Assembly: GCA_003151275.1 (NCBI GenBank)
Contig: PLXC01000127.1
Span: 8,482 to 69,589, forward strand
Direction: 5' to 3'
Length of the DNA stretch: 61,108 nucleotides
Source: Candidatus Melainabacteria bacterium
GTDB lineage: Bacteria > Cyanobacteriota > Vampirovibrionia > Obscuribacterales > Obscuribacteraceae
This document shows, in pieces, positions 16,963-26,444 of this stretch. The position numbers and the translations under genes were made by a program. The notes below the pieces were generated by a model. That model saw only the letters and a list, made by a program, of their open reading frames with translations. It ran no database searches and had not been told where the DNA came from. The stretch's first letter is position 1. Each line of letters starts with the position of its first letter.

Positions 16963-19008
16963 ATGAATAAAGCCTTTTATTCGCTTACATTTATGGCTCT
17001 AGTCTTGGCGACAGTGTCACAGCCCTCCTACCCAAATCAAACAAAAATGATCATCCAAGCTCACAGCGCCTCTGACAAACGGCAATCGCAATCGATCGCA
17101 GAAGATTGGCAACACGCCGACGCCGTCTTCATTGGAACACTAAGTCGTAGCGGCACAGACGGTGCCACATTCCAAGTTAAGGAAACGCTCAAGGGTGACA
17201 CCAAAGAGACCGGCACGACTATAACCATCCCATTAGATCGATATCTCGTCGGAAGTTTTCCAGCAAACGCCGAGGAGAAGTTAGCAGCCATTTTTCTTAC
17301 TCGCGACGGCAGCAAGACATTCATCACCTCCGAAATTTACGGCGATGCCGACAAGATTTCGGCACTACGGTGCTTGTCCTCGATCTTTGTGAAACCATCG
17401 GAACATGCTCGACTGACGGCGCTCGGTAATTTATTTAGCGACCCCGCCAGCCACTGCAAAGAGACATTTAAGCAAGACGCGAAAGTGATGTTCAAGAATG
17501 AATTTCTATCAGCTCTCGCTCAGATGCGTGACCAAAATAATTTCGAGATCGTGGCGAAATTATACGAGCACACGGATTCCAAAAGCAAATTCGATCTGCT
17601 TGAGTGGATGGCCAACACCGGTGATCGGCGGGCTTTGCCGTATCTCATTGCTGCTGTAAAATCTCCCGATCAAAACCTAAGAAACACGGCGACGACGCGT
17701 CTGATTTATTTTTATCCGGGAGACACAGGCGTTGATAAATGCATTGAAGAAACTTACGCGCACGGCTTTCCGGATACAAAAAAGGCCGCGTATGACTACT
17801 TGTTAAAACGCGGGCGCGTTTCCACGCTCAAATCTTCGGATCCCAAACCGACTATGACTCCCTATCAGCGAGCTGAAACGTTGTACGGAGAGGGAAAGAT
17901 CAAAGAGGCTCTGGAATTTTATATCACCGAAATCCAGTCAGCTAAAAACAACTCATACGTGCGCAGATGGTCTGCACTGAAAGCGACACCACACGCCACT
18001 GCCGAACAGAAGGAGCGAATTCGCAAAGCTCTATTGCCGTTGTTAGCGCAAGATGCTTCCACTGGTAATTATTTAGAAGCAACGGATGCCGCAGAAATCA
18101 TGCAAAAACTTCATCATAAGGATTGCCTTGATAGCCTCATAAAGCTCCTGGACAGGAGAGATTCTTTATTCGCCAAGGCGAACAGGATGGCTGCATTTGC
18201 CATCCTAGAACTGGGACCTGACGCCCGTCAGAGGGCTGTGCAACATCTCATCGCTCAGATAAAGAGCCCCAAATTTAGCAGCGACACGAGCGAAAATCAA
18301 CTGGTCACACTTCTAGAATTGGCATGGATAGGAGATCCAAATACCTGCTCCAGCGTCGATCAATTACTGGCATCAAGTCCAGCATTGCCACTTTGGACAA
18401 GTATTCATCCTCTTTTAACAGCCAAAGATCAGTCGGGCAGCTCGCTGCAGGAGCCGAGCAGCTTGCTATCCTCGGATAAGTCGAAGGACGGCTTGTATTT
18501 GATCGACGTTCTGAAAACTAATCCTTCTCTTCCACATATTGCCAAGGATTGGATCATCGTTCAACTAGGAATTCTCAAAGAAGAAAGGGCCGCTGACTTG
18601 ATTCTTGCCCATCTCAAAGACATGAAGTATCAGTATGATGGCTATGTTTCGGACGAAGCACTCAAATCAATCGGAGGCAAATACGTTTGTCAACAAATAG
18701 AAAAGATCGCCTTGGGATCTGACGAAGAAGTGAGCCGAAACGCAGTTGATATATTGTGCGAAATAGAGAAAGAGAAATGTTTGCCGGTCTTGCGTCAGAT
18801 AATTGGGTCGGCAAAATCACCCGCTAAAACGAATGCACTTTCGGCGATGTGGCGTTTAGGCACTCCAGACGATCTGCCGCTGCTCATCACGCTGAATGAC
18901 TATTGGAAAGGAGATCGACACTATCACTATTGGACTATGGATGCGGTTGCTTCAATTCGACAACGACACAACTACAATGTGAACGGACCGATCAATCATC
19001 ATTCATGA
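16963..19008 (+). CDS. Exported HEAT-repeat protein with a repeat-derived insert
   Basis: The ATG at 16963 opens a 681-residue protein with a signal peptide (FYSLTFMALVLATVSQPS); earlier TTG 16861 would put the signal 34 residues in. Residues about 40-105 look like an NTR/TIMP-like beta domain (ADAVFIGTLSRSG, FQVKETLKGD). From about 175 to 670 are alpha-helical HEAT-type repeats (for example LPYLIAAVKSPDQNLRNTA and SDEEVSRNAVDILCEI). Residues about 490-506 (QSGSSLQEPSSLLSSDK) are encoded by a copy of the dispersed repeat described at 18431, an odd Ser-rich insert between helices. The gene lies 136 nt after the TPR gene. Function unknown; protein-binding is likely. Confidence 0.85.
   Translation: MNKAFYSLTFMALVLATVSQPSYPNQTKMIIQAHSASDKRQSQSIAEDWQHADAVFIGTLSRSGTDGATFQVKETLKGDTKETGTTITIPLDRYLVGSFPANAEEKLAAIFLTRDGSKTFITSEIYGDADKISALRCLSSIFVKPSEHARLTALGNLFSDPASHCKETFKQDAKVMFKNEFLSALAQMRDQNNFEIVAKLYEHTDSKSKFDLLEWMANTGDRRALPYLIAAVKSPDQNLRNTATTRLIYFYPGDTGVDKCIEETYAHGFPDTKKAAYDYLLKRGRVSTLKSSDPKPTMTPYQRAETLYGEGKIKEALEFYITEIQSAKNNSYVRRWSALKATPHATAEQKERIRKALLPLLAQDASTGNYLEATDAAEIMQKLHHKDCLDSLIKLLDRRDSLFAKANRMAAFAILELGPDARQRAVQHLIAQIKSPKFSSDTSENQLVTLLELAWIGDPNTCSSVDQLLASSPALPLWTSIHPLLTAKDQSGSSLQEPSSLLSSDKSKDGLYLIDVLKTNPSLPHIAKDWIIVQLGILKEERAADLILAHLKDMKYQYDGYVSDEALKSIGGKYVCQQIEKIALGSDEEVSRNAVDILCEIEKEKCLPVLRQIIGSAKSPAKTNALSAMWRLGTPDDLPLLITLNDYWKGDRHYHYWTMDAVASIRQRHNYNVNGPINHHS
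18431..18480 (+). repeat. Dispersed repeat copy inside a coding gene
   Basis: AGTCGGGCAGCTCGCTGC matches the flank of the intergenic copies (AGTCGGGCAGCTTTGCTGC in the copy at 38483), and GCCGAGCAGCTTGCT followed by ATCCTCGGATAAG matches the copy at 43311. The reading frame of the HEAT protein passes through it without a stop. The CACTAGTG core itself is missing. Confidence 0.6.
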
Positions 19009-19279
19009 CCTTCAGGCGAGTCCTGGACTTGGGAGTGCGCATTGCAGTTCGCGTCTATGTGTAAACTGCGTCTTGTGGAATTATTTGTCGGTATCGAAAA
19101 ATGTTGCGCGACAGGAAAGTCTGCCGAAGTCGCGACACGGTTAGCTACTGCTGATTTTGTGATACCTAAGGCGGTGGCACGCCGCGTGGGAGTATAGGAC
19201 AGGATCGGTACCGGCTTTTCCCTATGTTCTTTCCGAGCCCATGCAGATAAGGTTGCAAGTAATTACCAGGGTTGATCAT

Positions 19280-20791
19280 ATGAGCACAACAACCGCAACG
19301 CCAGCAATCAAGTCAGCCGCCGAGATTTTGCCGGTTCGCTCGGTCGAGTTCAACCACCTTCCGATGACTGTGATCAGGGCGATGCTCAGGAAACACGATC
19401 ACATTTACATGCTCGTCCTCGGCATCGTCCTTCTCGTTATCTTAATCGGTGCCAGAATCTTTCCGATGATCGTGCCCGTCTGCTTCTTGATTGTTGTACT
19501 GCCATTAGCCCTACTGGCAGTGGGCGTGAGGCTATTTGCCAATGGACGCACCGGGCTCGTCAAGTTCGACAGCAAGGGAATGTCCCTCTACATGGCTGAA
19601 CGACCGCCTGTGCTATTACCCTGGCAAGCCCTGCGACAAGCTGACTTGAAGAAGGATAGCAATCGGTCGGGATGGAGCGAGGCCAGGCTGTATCTTTCCT
19701 TCGCCGAAGACCTTCTACCGATTAACCGCGAGCAAATAAGCCTGTGGTGGATGAAACCTGGACGCAAGGGTGAACGTGTCATTGATATTTATTTGAAGGC
19801 CGTAGCAAAACGCGACCACCTCAAGCTCATAAGCGTTTTGACAAGCCTGTTGCCGCCTCGTCTGATCAGCAACAATCTCACTACGTTCATTTCGCCGCTC
19901 CATAACCCGAGTTTCACCGAGTTGTGGAGCGAATCCCTAATGATCACATCGCGAAGAACTTCAGTGACACAATTGTCGCCTGGTGATTGGCTGAACAATT
20001 ATCGTTTTGAAATTATTTCAATACTTGGCGCCGGCGGGCAGGGCACAGCATATGAGGCGATCGATCACTTCCCGGTGCATCAAGAGGCGTCGCGAGTTGT
20101 GCTCAAGGAATTTGTTCTGCCCTTGCATGGCGAATTTGCTGCAGCCACCAGCGCCCTGGCTCAGGTGCAGCGGGAAGCTCAAATTATTGGCAGTCTCGAT
20201 GCTGAGTTTGCCGTCAAATTCTATGATCTCTTCGTCGAAGACTCCCGTGCTTATCTGGTTCGTGAGTTTGTCGATGGCTGGTCTTTAAAGGAGTTGGTAG
20301 ACAAAGTGGGAGCTTTGACTATGTCGGAGGTCTTACGACTTGGTGTGAACATGTGTGAGATTCTTGATCATCTCCACAGCCGAGTGCCACCAATCGTTCA
20401 TCGAGATTTCACTCCGGACAATCTGCTTTTGAATAACAAAGGCAAGCTCAAGCTGATCGATTTCGACATCGCGCGTTACGACAACAGCTCTCACTCCAAT
20501 CAAGTCGTGGGCAAGCCTAACTATTTATCTCCCGAACAATTCAGAGGTCAGGCAACGGTGCAAAGCGATATTTATTCACTGGGAGCAACGCTCTTCTTCC
20601 TCAGCACGGGACGACAACCAATGCCAATCTCCACGTCCCATCCGAAATCTTTCGATCAGTCTTTGTCAGACACCTTTGATGCAATTGTAGCCATGGCTAC
20701 AGAAGTGGATTGCAGTAAAAGATACCACTGCGCCTCAGTTGTGCGCGAAGAGCTCATTAACTTGCTGGAGGAAGATGATGCAACGTTATAG
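19280..20791 (+). CDS. Membrane Ser/Thr protein kinase with N-terminal PH-like domain (kinase A of pair)
   Basis: A 503-residue protein. Two close membrane spans (about 44-84) precede a PH-like beta region (about 90-190) and a protein kinase domain from about 240. Seen are a Gly loop (GAGGQG), the ATP-binding Lys in VVLKEF, HRDFTPDN at 374-381 with catalytic Asp and Asn present, and SPEQ. Two changes are odd: the HRDxK lysine is Thr, and DFG reads DFD at 394-396. HRDFTP is shared with the next gene. The ATG at 19280 has AGGG 8 nt before it; an ATG at 19241 is less supported. The last 14 nt overlap the next kinase gene. Confidence 0.88.
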   Translation: MSTTTATPAIKSAAEILPVRSVEFNHLPMTVIRAMLRKHDHIYMLVLGIVLLVILIGARIFPMIVPVCFLIVVLPLALLAVGVRLFANGRTGLVKFDSKGMSLYMAERPPVLLPWQALRQADLKKDSNRSGWSEARLYLSFAEDLLPINREQISLWWMKPGRKGERVIDIYLKAVAKRDHLKLISVLTSLLPPRLISNNLTTFISPLHNPSFTELWSESLMITSRRTSVTQLSPGDWLNNYRFEIISILGAGGQGTAYEAIDHFPVHQEASRVVLKEFVLPLHGEFAAATSALAQVQREAQIIGSLDAEFAVKFYDLFVEDSRAYLVREFVDGWSLKELVDKVGALTMSEVLRLGVNMCEILDHLHSRVPPIVHRDFTPDNLLLNNKGKLKLIDFDIARYDNSSHSNQVVGKPNYLSPEQFRGQATVQSDIYSLGATLFFLSTGRQPMPISTSHPKSFDQSLSDTFDAIVAMATEVDCSKRYHCASVVREELINLLEEDDATL

Positions 20792-22559
20792 CCCCAGCCT
20801 CGTCAACGACGCCCCTGCTGGTTTTTTGGGCACTGTGCTGCTTTTGTCGGATTCGGTCTTGAAGTGGGTCAGCGTGGTGGCAGAAGGAGCCGCTTTGGTT
20901 TTTGTGTTTCTCCTTCTCGCCGCCCTGACTATTATTTATTTGTTCTATCTTGTGTATTGGCTGATCACCACTATAACCATGACAGAGGGTTTCTGCTTTC
21001 TCTTGGGCGCAATAGCCTGCTGCCTAACAATTTTTCCTGCCTTGGTCGCCCAATTTAGTAAAACCGAGCTGCGCTCTCCAGCGTCTAGTTTGGCGTGCGA
21101 AACACCAATCATTCTGGGCACTCCCTGGTGGACCGTTCCATTTTCGGTGATCTGCGCTCCCGGGCTCTTTGCTGCCCTTGTTGCAGTCGGCTTGTTTATG
21201 CAAAATACAATCATGCCTTGGCCCGGCGCGGTTGAGCAGTTTATTGCCGGCGCCTTGTCCATCTGTCCACTGCTGATTAGCTACAAACTGTTCATTGGTC
21301 TGAGCAGCAAGTACTGCGCCATAAGCATTAGTCCAACTGGATTAGTAACCAATCAAGGCGCTAACTTTTCGCGAACGATGTCTTGGGCGAACGTATCAGC
21401 TGTGACAATGGACAAACTAGACGATGTGAAAGACTCTCACTATCATGCCGATGATTTGCAGCAACAAAAATTAGTTTTCACCTCCCTCACCAGGTACTCC
21501 ATATCAATTGCTCTGAACACACTCAGCACCAGGGAACGAGAGCGCCTGGCCCTGGAATTAAAAACGCATTTGCCGACGCGCGTATTCAGCGAGTCAGGTA
21601 TTAACTTCATAAAACAAGTATTGCCAGAGCCGGCAAACAAAATAGTCGATAGTAATAAAAGCAGCTCTGTCACACCTTCTCTTACAGACATGTGGCAGCA
21701 AGATCTGAAACAACACATCGGTCGCACAAACTACGTGCCTTTAGAAATTGATGCCGAGCTTCAAGACGGGCGCATCCAGATTACCGACTATCTCAGCTCC
21801 GGGGGATTCTCGACCACTTATATTGCTAAGCGCATGTCCAATTTGGAAAACAAAAAAGAAACAGTGGTGATTAAGGAATCATCTCTGCCGCACGGACTCA
21901 GTCAGGGCGCCAGACTGAAGATTTCAGACATGTTCGCCCGCGAGGCAAGGCTGCTGCAGAAATGCAACCATCAGCGAATCGCGAAGGTTTTGGACTTTTT
22001 CAATGAAAACGGACGAGAGTATCTCGCTCTGGAATATTTGGCAGGGGTGAGACTCAGTGACGTAGTTCGCAAAGAAACCCAGTCATCAGAGCGGCAATGT
22101 GTCAGCTGGGCGCTCGAACTTGCTCAACTGCTCGATTATCTCCACACTATGGCACCGCCGATTATTCATCGAGACTTTACCCCAGAGAATCTGATTCTGC
22201 ATAACTCCGGTCACCTGTACCTGATTGACTTCGGGGCTGCCAATGAATTTCTCGGAGGCGCAACCGGCACTTTAATCGGCAAACAGGCATACATAGCGCC
22301 CGAGCAGTTTCAGGGCAAGGCCACTACCCAAAGTGATATTTACGCGCTCGGTGCCACCCTGTCGTTTGTTTTGACCGCTCAAGAACCGTTACCTCTGAGT
22401 CCATCGCACCCCAGACTTGTCAGACCAGAAATCTCTGAAGAGCTCGACCAATTGATCGCCCGTTGTACGGAACCAGATCCTCTCAAACGCATCGGCTCTT
22501 CCCGCGAGCTCATTGCCACTCTGTCCACATTTCGGGAGCGTCTCGTTGCGGGCAATTGA
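20778..22559 (+). CDS. Membrane Ser/Thr protein kinase (kinase B of pair)
   Basis: A 593-residue protein with the same plan as kinase A but a larger membrane part: four or five spans within about residues 25-175, a PH-like region (about 175-285) and a kinase domain from about 325. Its Gly loop is SSGGFS, the catalytic loop HRDFTPEN starts at 464, DFG at 484-486 is normal, and the activation segment reads APEQF. GGAGGA at 20767-20772 sits 5 nt before ATG 20778 (2 nt before ATG 20775). The start lies inside kinase A, so translation is coupled and the two are probably made in equal amounts. They may form a hetero-pair; that is inference. Confidence 0.9.
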   Translation: MQRYSPSLVNDAPAGFLGTVLLLSDSVLKWVSVVAEGAALVFVFLLLAALTIIYLFYLVYWLITTITMTEGFCFLLGAIACCLTIFPALVAQFSKTELRSPASSLACETPIILGTPWWTVPFSVICAPGLFAALVAVGLFMQNTIMPWPGAVEQFIAGALSICPLLISYKLFIGLSSKYCAISISPTGLVTNQGANFSRTMSWANVSAVTMDKLDDVKDSHYHADDLQQQKLVFTSLTRYSISIALNTLSTRERERLALELKTHLPTRVFSESGINFIKQVLPEPANKIVDSNKSSSVTPSLTDMWQQDLKQHIGRTNYVPLEIDAELQDGRIQITDYLSSGGFSTTYIAKRMSNLENKKETVVIKESSLPHGLSQGARLKISDMFAREARLLQKCNHQRIAKVLDFFNENGREYLALEYLAGVRLSDVVRKETQSSERQCVSWALELAQLLDYLHTMAPPIIHRDFTPENLILHNSGHLYLIDFGAANEFLGGATGTLIGKQAYIAPEQFQGKATTQSDIYALGATLSFVLTAQEPLPLSPSHPRLVRPEISEELDQLIARCTEPDPLKRIGSSRELIATLSTFRERLVAGN

Positions 22560-22617
22560 ATCGTCTTTCATGTTGTCTACGCACATCTTATTGATTATAG
22601 TCGCACCAAATGCAGTA

Positions 22618-23514
22618 TCACATCACCCATTGAGCAGGTTTGTGGTACAGATAACGAATAGTTGCTTTGTCGGCTGGTGACAAGTAGTTGCTGACGCGGT
22701 TAACATTCATGATGTCCCACATGCCCTGACTGTGCGCCTTAATCCCGAGAGCATGTCCAAACTCGTGGGCAGACGCGCCCTGCATCTTTGGTGCAGTGCC
22801 GTTCACCATAGTCGACAATTCAATGATCACAGGCTTCTGTCTAATTTTGATTTTTTGCGCCTGAGCGATTGGGTAAATTTGCGCAGACGTGATCCCTCCG
22901 ACTGCTATGCCGCCTGGCGAATCGGACTCCTTAAAGTTGTCAGTGAAGAAAACAAGAATGTGGGCAAAGCGCGGATCGTCGGTAAAGGCGAAGCTAAACA
23001 ATCCCTCTTTCTCAAATTCTCGCCATTGTTCGATTCCCGCAGCAACTTGGTCATTGACCTCAGGTGTCCAAGCAGTCGCCTGAATCAGTGTGGAAAGCGG
23101 GGTCGGGCTTTGCAACATCTCAGTCACTTGCTCCACTCGCGTGCTTTGGATTTGCGAGAATGGACAATCAGGCAGCTTCAATCCCGGGCTGATCCAAATC
23201 AAGAGCGGCATCTTTTTTGCTTCCCAACGAACCCGCTCCCAGTTAACGGCTTGTTCACCAGGATTGTAGGGATCGTTGTCATTACCACCACCAGATGGAT
23301 GTGCCTGCGGGGGTAACGGTCCTTGATCCAAGCCATCTATGAGGTGGACGCCATTTACTCGTGGCAGCGCGTTTGTGCCAACATCAGTAGAACGCGTCTG
23401 GAAACCGGCTCTGGGGAGCTTTCTGCCATATTGAGCTTCGGCTTTGAGAACCCAAGCACAACTAATGGTCGTCCAAATAAGAGCTGCGCCAATAATTAGA
23501 GGTTTTGATCTCAT
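22618..23514 (-). CDS. Exported matrixin-like zinc metalloprotease
   Basis: A 298-residue protein with a signal peptide ending near KAEAQYG and a C-terminal zinc protease domain. The metzincin motif HEFGHALGIKAH starts at about residue 250, followed after 8 residues by M-N-V (the likely Met-turn is the DIMNVN segment), so zinc ligands and the general-base Glu are present. The 50 residues after the signal are Pro/Gly-rich. Matrixin-type bacterial proteases cleave proteins outside the cell. ATG 23514 is chosen because the 28 residues upstream of it look random. No clear ribosome site. Confidence 0.85.
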   Translation of the reverse strand: MRSKPLIIGAALIWTTISCAWVLKAEAQYGRKLPRAGFQTRSTDVGTNALPRVNGVHLIDGLDQGPLPPQAHPSGGGNDNDPYNPGEQAVNWERVRWEAKKMPLLIWISPGLKLPDCPFSQIQSTRVEQVTEMLQSPTPLSTLIQATAWTPEVNDQVAAGIEQWREFEKEGLFSFAFTDDPRFAHILVFFTDNFKESDSPGGIAVGGITSAQIYPIAQAQKIKIRQKPVIIELSTMVNGTAPKMQGASAHEFGHALGIKAHSQGMWDIMNVNRVSNYLSPADKATIRYLYHKPAQWVM

Positions 23515-23626
23515 TACTAAAACCGAGCCTGCCTCAATCCATGATCTTCTGAAAACAATTGAAACATGTTTTATATATCGACATTCTATCCTTAGCATGA
23601 CGCTTTAAGCGGTCAGATAATATATC

Positions 23627-23719
23627 AGTCGAGCAGCTTCTGAAGTTGGGCAGGTTGATGAGGCCGCCGAGAAGCTTGAAGACTAGACCCCACTAGTGTT
23701 CACAGACTATCCTAGACAG
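23627..23719 (+). repeat. Dispersed CACTAGTG repeat, copy A
   Basis: Holds the full 16-nt core TAGACCCCACTAGTGT at 23684-23699, the AGTCGAGCAGCTTC flank before it and CTATCCTAGACAGG after it. It is the most diverged of the four core copies on its left side. It lies between the divergent protease and nagB genes and ends 20 nt before nagB. Confidence 0.75.
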
Positions 23720-23738
23720 GTTGCTTACGTAATTCCAA

Positions 23739-24431
23739 ATGCAGAAAGAGAAGTCAGTAATAGTAGACAAATACGAGGCATTAAGCGAGGAAATCGCAGA
23801 AGTGGTGGCTGCGCAACTTCGCATCAAGCCCAACAGTTGCTTTGGTTTACCCACTGGTAATTCGCCGCTTGGCTGCTACAAAATTTTGGCTGATTGGTCA
23901 AAGCAAAGAAAGATTGATTGGTCGCAGAGCAACTGTTTTGCCCTAGACGAATATGTGGATGCGGATGAAAGCATTAGTTTTCAACATTTTTTGCAGACAA
24001 ACCTGTATCAATATACAAATGTCAAAGACGAAAACAAATTCAATCCCAGTACCTGTGACGACTACGATGAATTGATCAAGTCTCATGGCGGTCTGGATCT
24101 GACCATTTTGGGTCTTGGAGCAAATGGTCATATCGCTTTTAATGAGCCGGGGACCTTGCTTGAAAGCTGGACGCACAGCATTTTGCTGACTGAATCGACT
24201 CGAAAGTCCAACCAATCCTACTTTGCAGCCAGCACTACAGTGCCATATCGAGGAGTGACGATGGGAATCCGAACCATTCTTGGCAGCCGGAAACTGATCC
24301 TGATCGCCAGTGGAGCCCACAAGAAAAAAATTCTAGAACAAGCCTTGCTCGGGTCTGTGGACCCGAAAATTCCTGCTTCCTACCTCAGCCTGCATCCTCA
24401 TGTGACGGTGCTGACCGATTTTGATTTCTGA
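23739..24431 (+). CDS. nagB: Glucosamine-6-phosphate deaminase
   Basis: A 230-residue enzyme of the NagB family: glucosamine 6-phosphate to fructose 6-phosphate plus ammonia, feeding amino sugars from peptidoglycan or chitin into glycolysis. Family motifs are present: GLPTGNSP (phosphate binding), the catalytic Asp in ALDEYVD, GLGANGHIAFNEPG with the active His and Glu, and the C-terminal ASGAHKK. The length fits the short Bacillus-type form. It stands alone, without nagA next to it, and directly follows repeat copy A. No strong ribosome site. Confidence 0.93.
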   Translation: MQKEKSVIVDKYEALSEEIAEVVAAQLRIKPNSCFGLPTGNSPLGCYKILADWSKQRKIDWSQSNCFALDEYVDADESISFQHFLQTNLYQYTNVKDENKFNPSTCDDYDELIKSHGGLDLTILGLGANGHIAFNEPGTLLESWTHSILLTESTRKSNQSYFAASTTVPYRGVTMGIRTILGSRKLILIASGAHKKKILEQALLGSVDPKIPASYLSLHPHVTVLTDFDF

Positions 24432-24669
24432 CGGCTCATCGCTACCCGATTGCCCGGATGGACTTTCTCGCTGGAACTGTGCGGATTGCAGGCTGCCGAT
24501 CAGGCAAAATCGCTGGCAGCATTTCACTCAAAATGGACTGACGATAATTCCATTTGCCACCGAATATGATGTGTTCGAGCATGTACTGCTCAAACATCGA
24601 TTACCTCTTCAAAAAATGTCGGACAGCAATTCGGAACTCGAATCTTTAAGCCACTCGCGGAGCGTTTAG
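24421..24669 (+). CDS. Short unknown ORF after nagB
   Basis: An 82-codon frame starting TTG that overlaps the last 11 nt of nagB. The product has a C-x5-6-C-x2-C pattern near its start (CPDG ... CADC) and a protein-like middle (FATEYDVFEHVLL). It could be a small metal-binding protein or the relic of a longer gene. There is no ribosome site and no recognised family. The rest of the gap to 24767 is empty. Confidence 0.25.
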   Translation: MISDGSSLPDCPDGLSRWNCADCRLPIRQNRWQHFTQNGLTIIPFATEYDVFEHVLLKHRLPLQKMSDSNSELESLSHSRSV

Positions 24670-24767
24670 ACAATACAATCAATGGTTTACTTTTGGTTCT
24701 CATTCTTTTTGAGGATGAATTGCACAGCCAAGTGCATCAAATTAAATAGCAAGATAGGTTGACGAAT

Positions 24768-26105
24768 GTGACAAGACCAAAAGGCAATAACGCTGATCTT
24801 TGCATTGGTCGGCCCGCTGCAGACAACTCAAAGTGCCCTCAAAACCCAATCACCGGCTACTGCGGATTAATCGTCATCCTGGTTGCAGCGGTCGGGCTTG
24901 TAATCTTTCACAACCAGAGACCTGAAATTGTTGAAACAATTTGGCCTTGGCGCAAAGTGATTATTGTGCTGGCTGTATTTTTGACGATGTTCATTGTGGA
25001 AATCGGCGCATTGAAGACCTATCGCAGGAACTTCGATTTCTCCAATCCCCGACATCTATCTGGAGATGGCTGGCATCGTATCTTTGAACGCTACTTGGCA
25101 CTGACTGTCTGCCTGACTGCTGTGGGCGTCTTTTTACTGTTCTGGGATCGGGTCTTCCCCGGCTTTATCAACTTTTACTGCCTGGCTGTGCCAGTTTTAG
25201 TAATTTTGGCCTTACCCTATTTCTGGCTGGTGGAACGTTATGCACGCAAAGACGGTCCGATCGATGAAATGCTGCTATTTGGCAGTGGGCTCAAGCTGTT
25301 GTGCAGATCTCTCATCGATCACCATGCGATCAAAGATGCCTTTAAGAACTTGAACAGTCCTGATATTCACAACCTATTGCGCGCTCTTCTGATCAAATGC
25401 TTTTTCATTCCCTTTATGACAGTAAGTTGCATACACTGGTGGCAACTGTGGGAGATTGATACTGCTGAGGCGATTCGATGGTTTGGCCGGCAAACATCTT
25501 TGCACGATCTTGGTCTGATCGTACGAATGATTGAGCGCCTGATCATCACACTGCTCTCGGTGACTGATCTCACTATCGCTCTGATTGGCTATCTCACTTC
25601 CATGAGACTTCTAGATACACAGTTCGTTTCTACCGAGCCCACTGCCAGTGGTTGGATAGCAGCTCTCATATGTTACCCCCCTTTCAATTTTTTGCTTCAA
25701 ACCTATATCTGGAGCAAAGTTTATCTTTGGCCGGAGGCTGCTTTTGCTGCCCAACCAATTGTTTCCTCAATTGCAGCAGTGCTGATCGTTTTGCTAATGA
25801 TAATCTACGTCTGGGCCACGATCAGTTTCGGAATGCGATTTTCCAATCTGAGCAATCGGGGCATCATCAATCATGGACCCTATGCATGGGTGCGGCATCC
25901 TGCCTACGCCAGTAAAAATGTAGCCTGGTGGTTGGCCATCTTGCCATCGTTGGCCGCAGCACCTTGGCTGGGCATGGCTCTCCTGGGCGTCAACTTGATT
26001 TATGCGGCCAGAGCCTGGACGGAAGAAAGACACTTACTCAAGGATGTGCACTACCAGGAATATTCAAAAAGAATCCTCTGGCGATTTATTCCTGGTTTGA
26101 TATAA
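24768..26105 (+). CDS. Polytopic membrane protein with ICMT/PEMT-like methyltransferase domain
   Basis: A 445-residue protein with about ten hydrophobic spans. The C-terminal quarter carries the isoprenylcysteine-methyltransferase-like signature: NHGPYAWVRHPAYASK followed about 30 residues later by ARAWTEERHLLKD and YSKRILWRFIPG. In this superfamily these segments bind S-adenosylmethionine at the membrane and methylate small lipophilic targets or lipids. The N-terminal half has no known domain. GTG 24768 is preferred because the TTG at 24759 directly abuts the AAGATAGG that would be its ribosome site; either is possible. Substrate unknown. Confidence 0.8.
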   Translation: MTRPKGNNADLCIGRPAADNSKCPQNPITGYCGLIVILVAAVGLVIFHNQRPEIVETIWPWRKVIIVLAVFLTMFIVEIGALKTYRRNFDFSNPRHLSGDGWHRIFERYLALTVCLTAVGVFLLFWDRVFPGFINFYCLAVPVLVILALPYFWLVERYARKDGPIDEMLLFGSGLKLLCRSLIDHHAIKDAFKNLNSPDIHNLLRALLIKCFFIPFMTVSCIHWWQLWEIDTAEAIRWFGRQTSLHDLGLIVRMIERLIITLLSVTDLTIALIGYLTSMRLLDTQFVSTEPTASGWIAALICYPPFNFLLQTYIWSKVYLWPEAAFAAQPIVSSIAAVLIVLLMIIYVWATISFGMRFSNLSNRGIINHGPYAWVRHPAYASKNVAWWLAILPSLAAAPWLGMALLGVNLIYAARAWTEERHLLKDVHYQEYSKRILWRFIPGLI

Positions 26106-26137
26106 ATGACCGAAATGCGCGTCAAGCCTTGCCCTGA

Positions 26138-26371
26138 AGAGCGAGGAAGGAAAGCGCCGTGCCATACAAACTGGAGCAGGCAGGAGGACTATTAGTCAGT
26201 GTGCCAGCGACATATACGAGCACTAAGTGTTCAGAATGTGGGTTTATATGCAAGGAGAATCGGAAGAGTCAAGCTGATTTTATATGTGGACCAGCAGTCC
26301 CTGTTGTTATAGATCTCGAACTCGCTCCAGCAAGGACTTCAGCTCATTGCCGGAATCGCATCATGAACTAA
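26138..26371 (+). pseudogene. Relic of IS200/IS605-family TnpB
   Basis: The frame starting near 26159 encodes YKLEQAGGLLVSVPATYTS, then KCSECG and ENRKSQADFICG: this is the C-terminal part of a TnpB (RNA-guided nuclease) with the first Cys pair of its zinc finger. After FICG the frame leaves the family: the second Cys pair and the last RuvC motif (D-x-N-A-A) are gone, pointing to frameshifts. Nothing of the N-terminal two thirds remains. It is a dead insertion-sequence end, between the membrane methyltransferase and the cyclophilin gene. Confidence 0.8.
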
Positions 26372-26444
26372 GGTGCTCATTTTGATCGCCCATATTTGGA
26401 CAGATGCTTTTACAATGGATTGATATCAGCTCAACTGGTGAACG

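Noticed and set aside
16837..19230. Similar strings TACCAGGCTTTTTCCTA and TACCGGCTTTTCCCTA before the HEAT and kinase A genes
   Set aside because: Too short and T-rich to separate from chance; no structure goes with them.
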